From Novosphingobium sp. UBA6272 (lineage in GTDB: Bacteria > Pseudomonadota > Alphaproteobacteria > Sphingomonadales > Sphingomonadaceae): a stretch of 64,000 nt of DNA. Below the pieces are notes generated by a model, which was not told where the DNA came from, did no database searches, and saw only the letters and a list, made by a program, of their open reading frames with translations. Shown here piece by piece: positions 59,908-64,000 of this stretch (its first letter is position 1; every line of letters begins with the position of its first letter). Made by a program: the position numbers and the translations under genes. The stretch is from assembly GCF_002440635.1 (NCBI RefSeq), contig NZ_DJUW01000003.1:114276-178275 (forward strand), written 5' to 3'.

Positions 59908-61413
59908 ATGTCTGCCCATTTGCTTGCCAACCGGCGTACGCTCGCCTTCATCCTTGGGACTGGCCTAATCCTCCCGGTTTACGGGGCAGGGCAAAGCGCG
60001 CCTGCCAATGCGCAGTCTTCGGCCGGAACGGTCCAGGCGATCAGCGCCAAAGACAAGCAGGAAGGCGCCAAGTACCATCCGCAGCTGGTGGCCGAATTCG
60101 GTGGCGCAGTCAGCGGCCCGCAGGCGCTCTACGTCGAATCGGTGGGCAAGAAGATCGCGGTCCAGTCAGGGCTTTCGAATGCCCAGGGCGATTTCACCGT
60201 AACTCTGCTCAATTCCTCAGTCGACAATGCATTCGCGATTCCCGGCGGCTATATCTACACCACCCGCCAGCTGGTTTCGCTGATGAACAACGAGGCTGAA
60301 CTGGCCGGCGTGCTGGGCCACGAAGTCGGTCACGTCGCCGCGCGGCATTCGAACAAGCGGCAAAGTGCCGCGACCCGCAATCAGGTGATTGGCGTGCTAG
60401 GGGCGGTGCTTTCTGGAGTTTTCCTGGGTAACAGCCAGTTCGGACAATTGCTTCAGCAAGGGTTCCTGCAAGGCTCGCAGATCCTGACGCTGAAGTTCTC
60501 GCGCAGTCAGGAAAACGAGGCAGACAAGCTCGGGATCGAATATCTGCGCCGCGCCGGTTACGATCCGCGCGCTATGTCGACCGTTCTCGCCAGCCTCGCT
60601 GCGCAGAATACGCTTTCGGTCAGGCTGCTGGGCGCGCCGGACAATCGGGCACCGGAATGGGCCTCGACTCACCCTGATCCGGCCAAGCGGGTCAGCGCCA
60701 CTGCAGCGCTGGCCGGAACGAATCCGGGCGGCACACTCAACCGCGATACTTTCCTGAATCGGATCAGCGGGCTGACTTACGGCGATGATCCCAAGGAGGG
60801 GATCGTCGAAGGTCGCAAGTTCGTCCACCCGATCGATAAGTTCGCATTCGAGGCGCCGAACGGATTCTTCATGGTGAACGGGACCCAGGCGGTCTCGATC
60901 AGCGGGCAATCGGGAAAGGGGCAGCTAACCGCCGCAGCCTATAACGGCGATCTCGACGCCTATGTCCGCGCGGTTTTCGCCAAGCTGGCACAAGACAACA
61001 AGGTTACGATCACCCCGGGGCCGGTGCAAAAGACCACGGTCAACGGCATTCCTGCTGCCTATTCGGTCGCACGGGTGGCGCAAAGCAACAACAGCTCGGT
61101 CGACGTGACGGTGTTCGCGTATCAGATGGGTACGACCAACGCGCTGCATTTCATGACCATCACCCAGGCGGGTGGCACCGGCGTATTCGATTCGATGTTC
61201 GGATCTATGCGACGGATCAGCGATGCCGAGGCGGGTGCGATCAAGCCGCGGAAGCTGACCGTGATAACTGCAAAGAAAGGCGACACTGTCCAGTCGCTCG
61301 CATCGCGCATGGCCTATACTGATGCGCCGCTGGACCGGTTTCTGGTACTGAACGGGCTGAACGCTAGCTCAAAGATCACCGCAGGGCAGCGGCTAAAGCT
61401 CGTAACCTACTGA
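59908..61413 (+). CDS. Periplasmic M48 family metalloprotease with C-terminal LysM-like domain
   Basis: A 501-residue exported zinc protease related to BepA/LoiP, which handle misfolded outer-membrane proteins. Signal sequence in the first ~37 residues. The M48 domain (about 70-270) carries HEVGHVAARH (HExxH) and the third ligand in SRSQENEADKLGIEYL. A second domain (about 300-430) has VHPIDKFAFEAPNGFFMVNG. The C-terminus (about 450-501) resembles a LysM peptidoglycan-binding unit (VITAKKGDTVQSLASRMAY, VLNGLNASSKITAGQRLKLV). The ATG at 59908 is preceded by GGAGGA. A TTGACA is visible at about 59852, but no convincing -10 box. A terminator follows at 61439. Confidence 0.9.
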   Translation: MSAHLLANRRTLAFILGTGLILPVYGAGQSAPANAQSSAGTVQAISAKDKQEGAKYHPQLVAEFGGAVSGPQALYVESVGKKIAVQSGLSNAQGDFTVTLLNSSVDNAFAIPGGYIYTTRQLVSLMNNEAELAGVLGHEVGHVAARHSNKRQSAATRNQVIGVLGAVLSGVFLGNSQFGQLLQQGFLQGSQILTLKFSRSQENEADKLGIEYLRRAGYDPRAMSTVLASLAAQNTLSVRLLGAPDNRAPEWASTHPDPAKRVSATAALAGTNPGGTLNRDTFLNRISGLTYGDDPKEGIVEGRKFVHPIDKFAFEAPNGFFMVNGTQAVSISGQSGKGQLTAAAYNGDLDAYVRAVFAKLAQDNKVTITPGPVQKTTVNGIPAAYSVARVAQSNNSSVDVTVFAYQMGTTNALHFMTITQAGGTGVFDSMFGSMRRISDAEAGAIKPRKLTVITAKKGDTVQSLASRMAYTDAPLDRFLVLNGLNASSKITAGQRLKLVTY

Positions 61414-61438
61414 ATTTCATCTGTTGCGCGCAAAAGAA

Positions 61439-61472
61439 GAGGGCGGCAGGTTTCCCTGCCGCCCTCACTTTT
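61439..61472. terminator. Bidirectional terminator between the M48 protease and Flp pilin genes
   Basis: Perfect 12-bp arms (GAGGGCGGCAGG at 61439-61450, complement at 61455-61466) with loop TTTC, followed by ACTTTTC on the plus strand. On the minus strand TCTTCTTTTG follows. It lies between convergent genes and can serve both. Confidence 0.88.
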
Positions 61473-61492
61473 CGAAACCTCTCGGTTTGCGA

Positions 61493-61666
61493 TTAGGCGT
61501 TAGCGCCAGCCATCGCAGACGAGGTGGTGTTGAAGGTGGTCTGCAGTTCGTTGCCCAGACCCTGCATGGCAGTGATGGCGGCAACGGCGATCAGAGCAGC
61601 GATCAGGCCATATTCGATGGCGGTTGCACCAGCTTCGTCACGGAACAGCTTCTTGATGAACTTCAT
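61493..61666 (-). CDS. Flp-type IVb pilin (57 aa)
   Basis: Major-pilin-type Flp/Fap protein, 57 residues. Short basic leader MKFIKKLFRDEAGA, prepilin peptidase site at the Gly before ATAIEYGL (GxxxxEY motif), and the long hydrophobic helix LIAALIAVAAITAM that builds the pilus core, with a Thr/Ser/Ala-rich tail. The ATG at 61666 has GGAGAC upstream. The tad assembly genes are not in the window, so the export machinery must be encoded elsewhere. It follows a second, more diverged pilin gene (61762) on the same strand. Confidence 0.93.
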   Translation of the reverse strand: MKFIKKLFRDEAGATAIEYGLIAALIAVAAITAMQGLGNELQTTFNTTSSAMAGANA

Positions 61667-61761
61667 GATTAGTCTCCTGTTTGGCAGTCAATTTACCCGG
61701 CTCTTTCCCTGTCACCCGGATTGAGCAATTGCCGGACTAAGGGGAAATTCTTGAGAAAAGT

Positions 61762-61950
61762 TTAACTCGCAGGGCCGCCCATCGCTTCGGCGGACTTGCT
61801 TGAAACGTTGTTCCACATGGAGATGCTGCCCGAGGCGAAATCCTGCAGCGCGGTCAGCATGGCGAGGACGATCAGGGCGCAGATCAGGCCCATTTCGACC
61901 GAGGAGGTGCCCCGATCGTTTTTCAGCAGTGCCTTGATGGTATTCTTCAT
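61762..61950 (-). CDS. Diverged Flp-type IVb pilin-like protein
   Basis: A 62-residue Flp-like protein: MKNTIKALLKNDRGTSSVEM, followed by GLICALIVLAMLTALQDF. The prepilin cleavage Gly and the +5 Glu are present (G-TSSVE), but the usual Tyr after Glu is Met. It may be a minor pilin or a pseudopilin. It lies upstream of the 57-aa pilin gene with a 95-bp gap that may hold a second promoter, and is divergent from mutT. Confidence 0.88.
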   Translation of the reverse strand: MKNTIKALLKNDRGTSSVEMGLICALIVLAMLTALQDFASGSISMWNNVSSKSAEAMGGPAS

Positions 61951-62030
61951 GCCCGGTCGTCCCCAGCGTGGGTTGATCGGACGGAATTAGTGGGATCGTA
62001 ATTAAGAATTCGTATAGAACTGGGCTCACT

Positions 62031-62447
62031 GTGAAAAAAACTCCGACAATCGTTCCAGTCGTTGCGGCCGCGCTAATTGCGGCGGATGGGCGTGTATTGA
62101 TGCAGTTGCGGCGCCGTGAAGCGGAACATGGCGGCTTGTGGGAGTTCCCTGGCGGGAAAGTGGAGCCGGAAGAAAGCCTGGCAGAATCGCTTTGCCGCGA
62201 GATTCGCGAGGAACTGAACCTGATGCTCGATCCCGGGGCGCTGCAGCCGCTCAGCTTCGCCTCGGATCCCGACCAGCCCTATGTCATTCTGCTTTACACC
62301 TGCCGCGAATGGCAGGGAGAGCTGGCCTGCCTTGATGGCGACGCGATTGGCTGGTTCACGCCGGAAGCGCTCCAGGATTTGCAAATGCCGCCGCTTGATG
62401 TGCCATTGGCCCGGGCATTGCTGGAAATGACGAAAAGGTCGATTTAG
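62031..62447 (+). CDS. mutT: NUDIX hydrolase, MutT-like (8-oxo-dGTP diphosphatase)
   Basis: A 138-residue NUDIX protein that probably removes 8-oxo-dGTP from the nucleotide pool. The Nudix box is complete: GGKVEPEESLAESLCREIRE plus ELNL (G-x5-E-x7-REUxEExxU). The N-terminus VVAAALIAADGRVLMQLRR and GGLWEFPGGK fit MutT. GTG start at 62031; no clear Shine-Dalgarno. Usual in alphaproteobacteria near argJ/secA, which are not here. Confidence 0.9.
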   Translation: MKKTPTIVPVVAAALIAADGRVLMQLRRREAEHGGLWEFPGGKVEPEESLAESLCREIREELNLMLDPGALQPLSFASDPDQPYVILLYTCREWQGELACLDGDAIGWFTPEALQDLQMPPLDVPLARALLEMTKRSI

Positions 62448-62492
62448 CCGCTTGCCAAGCCATTCGCTCACCCCTATGTGCGCCACTCCAAC

Positions 62493-62569
62493 GCGCCCGT
62501 AGCTCAGCTGGATAGAGCATCAGACTACGAATCTGAGGGTCGGACGTTCGAATCGTTCCGGGCGCGCCA
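62493..62569 (+). tRNA. tRNA-Arg (anticodon ACG)
   Basis: 77 nt with all arms: acceptor stem GCGCCCG/CGGGCGC, D-arm AGCTCAGCTGGATAGAGC, anticodon stem-loop CAGACTACGAATCTG with ACG at 62526-62528 (A34 expected to be edited to inosine), the T-arm with GTTCGAATC and an encoded CCA end. A terminator follows. Confidence 0.96.
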
Positions 62570-62577
62570 TTCTCTCA

Positions 62578-62602
62578 AGCCTCCCTAACAGGGGGCTTTT
62601 TT
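62578..62602 (+). terminator. Rho-independent terminator of tRNA-Arg
   Basis: AGCCTCC (62578-62584), loop CTAACA, GGGGGCT (62591-62597) with one G-T pair, followed by a run of T (TTTTTTG). Confidence 0.8.
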
Positions 62603-62642
62603 GTTGGTTGTTCGCGGCCCGGGGCGCTCCTAAGTGTTGCGG

Positions 62643-64000
62643 ATGGACGAACTTCAACCCGCCACGGATGGTTCGCGCTCGGTCTGGCGATTTGCCAGGG
62701 CCAGCCGCGCCCATGTGGTGATCGATGCGGCAGCCTATTTCACCCTGATGCAGCAGGCGATGCTTCGGGCGCAGCAGCGGATCCACATGATCGGTTGGGA
62801 TTTCGATACGCGGGTGCGACTGGGGCCGGGCCGCAAGTTCTATAATCTGCCTGACCGCGAGGTGCAGCCGGCCCGGCTGGGCCCCTTCGTGATCTGGCTG
62901 GTCAAGCGCACCAAAGGATTGCAGGTGCGGGTGCTGAAATGGAATTTCGGCGCGCTGAAGTTTATCTTCCGCGGTTCGATGATCCTCGATCTGATCCGCT
63001 GGTTCTTGAATCGGGGAATCGATTTCAAGTTCGATTCGGCGCATCCGCTTGGCTGCAGTCACCACCAGAAAATCATCGTGATTGATGACAATTTCGCTGT
63101 CTGCGGCGGGATCGACATGACCAGCGATCGGTGGGACACCCCGGAGCATATCGAAGACGATCCTCGCCGGCGCCATCCCTATGGCACCAGACTCTATGGC
63201 CCTTGGCACGATCTGACCATGCTGGTCGAAGGGGACGCCGCGAGCGCGCTGGGCGAACTTGGTCGTGATCGCTGGGTTAGGGCAGGGGGCACGCCGCTGC
63301 TGCCCTGTGCACCGCAGGCAGAAAGCGCCTGGCCCGAAGGCCTCAAGGCGGAATTTACCGATGTTGAGGTGGGGATCGCCCGGACCCGCTCGGCCTGGGC
63401 CGGGCAGGATGAAGTGCGCGAGATCGAGGCGCTGTTCGTCGAGCACATCCGCAGGGCCAAGCGTTTCATTTATGCCGAAAGCCAGTACTTCGCTTCACGC
63501 GCGGTGGCAGAGGCGATCGCAGAAAAGCTAAGCGAGCCCGATCCGCCCGAAATCGTCTTGATCAATCCCGAAAGCGCCGATGGCTGGCTCGAGCAGACCG
63601 CCATGGATGCCGCGCGGGTGCGGCTGTGCCATGCGATCGCTCAGCGAGACCATAAGCAACGTTTCCGCATCTATATTCCTCGCAATGCGGCTGGCACTGC
63701 GATCTATGTCCATTCCAAGGCGATGATCGTCGACGACGAGATCGTTCGGGTCGGCTCGGCCAACATGAACAACCGCTCTATGGGACTCGACAGCGAATGC
63801 GACCTGTTCATTGATGCTGCGCGCCCGGGCAACGATCATGTCCGCGATCCGATCCGAAGGCTGCGGATTACGCTGCTGGCTGAGCATACCGGATTGCAGC
63901 GCGAAACTGTCGATCGTGTTCTCGCCCGGCACGGTTCCATGTTCGAACTGATCGAAAATGCGCCGAAGGGCGGAAGGCGGCTCGATCCTTTTGTCTTGCG
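62643..64000 (+). CDS. Phospholipase D-like / cardiolipin synthase family protein (3' end beyond window)
   Basis: The frame is open from the ATG at 62643 to the window end (452 codons). Two HKD motifs are present: HHQKIIVID with the following DNFAVCGGIDM, and HSKAMIVDDEIVRVGSANMNNRSM. Other PLD-family features are MIGWDFDTRV near the N-terminus and IYAESQYF before the second half. There is no N-terminal membrane hairpin, so it is closer to the soluble PLD-like proteins than to ClsA. It could be a cardiolipin synthase or a phospholipase; the C-terminal part, which might hold a DedA/SNARE-associated domain, is outside the window. Confidence 0.88.
   Translation, partial: MDELQPATDGSRSVWRFARASRAHVVIDAAAYFTLMQQAMLRAQQRIHMIGWDFDTRVRLGPGRKFYNLPDREVQPARLGPFVIWLVKRTKGLQVRVLKWNFGALKFIFRGSMILDLIRWFLNRGIDFKFDSAHPLGCSHHQKIIVIDDNFAVCGGIDMTSDRWDTPEHIEDDPRRRHPYGTRLYGPWHDLTMLVEGDAASALGELGRDRWVRAGGTPLLPCAPQAESAWPEGLKAEFTDVEVGIARTRSAWAGQDEVREIEALFVEHIRRAKRFIYAESQYFASRAVAEAIAEKLSEPDPPEIVLINPESADGWLEQTAMDAARVRLCHAIAQRDHKQRFRIYIPRNAAGTAIYVHSKAMIVDDEIVRVGSANMNNRSMGLDSECDLFIDAARPGNDHVRDPIRRLRITLLAEHTGLQRETVDRVLARHGSMFELIENAPKGGRRLDPFVL

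Overview
The window looks like a chromosomal segment of a high-GC alphaproteobacterium of the order Sphingomonadales (a relative of Sphingomonas, Novosphingobium or Erythrobacter). The evidence is the C4-pathway 5-aminolevulinate synthase, spermidine made through carboxyspermidine, a PccR/ScfR-type propionate regulator, a Gly/Pro-rich TonB-dependent receptor, a DUF2853 protein, and gene neighbourhoods such as infA-maf-RNase E/G-yacG-tRNA, lepB-rnc-era and aroK-aroB. Most of it is housekeeping DNA. There is no prophage, classical insertion sequence, CRISPR array, plasmid function or replication origin, and no stretch over 300 bases lacks a gene.

Layout. 1-2054: tRNA-Phe end, yacG, RNase E/G, maf, infA (all minus). 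2281-6387: TonB-dependent receptor, MAPEG protein, Thr/Ser dehydratase. 6435-12124: polyamine region with carboxynorspermidine synthase, a GxxExxY cassette inserted between it and carboxynorspermidine decarboxylase, a serine hydrolase, and ornithine decarboxylase with a structured leader. 12154-17583: a hairpin-capped DUF5694 gene and a type I secretion system (ABC, HlyD, divergent TolC). 17654-24115: DUF2853-OmpA fusion, hemA, MBL hydrolase, murI, plsY, dprA. 24196-29797: von Willebrand A protein, two membrane proteins, topA, a small SANT-like protein. 29794-35455: era, rnc, lepB (minus), pgi and gor (plus). 35513-39443: two SDR-type genes separated by an inserted unknown gene, then a DUF2975/HTH pair. 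39447-52629: the propionyl-CoA to succinyl-CoA module (pccR, pccB, mce, mcm, pccA) interspersed with accessory genes. 52699-59821: POT transporter, aroB, aroK, a small ORF with a 608-aa partner, xerD, accA. 59908-64000: M48 protease, two Flp pilins, mutT, tRNA-Arg and the start of a phospholipase D/cardiolipin synthase-type gene.

How genes work together. Ornithine decarboxylase supplies putrescine, and the synthase/decarboxylase pair turns it into spermidine. PccA/PccB, Mce and Mcm convert propionyl-CoA to succinyl-CoA, which also feeds 5-aminolevulinate synthase. PccR probably acts through paired TTTGCAAA sites in front of pccB. RNase III, Era and signal peptidase I form a translation/secretion cluster.

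Most unusual signals. (1) Four loci carry the same kind of ~27-41 bp GTTCACGCAGAGGCGCAGAG-type inverted repeats. One encloses a GxxExxY (PD-(D/E)XK-like) gene whose ribosome binding site and C-terminus lie in the repeat arms; the other three carry no gene and could be non-autonomous derivatives. (2) There are two independent 'ghost starts', where the first ~33-65 bp of a gene (an epimerase; mce) are duplicated upstream of an inserted gene of unknown function. (3) A perfect 17-bp hairpin hides the Shine-Dalgarno of the DUF5694 gene. (4) Many other intergenic palindromic repeats mark junctions between core and accessory genes.
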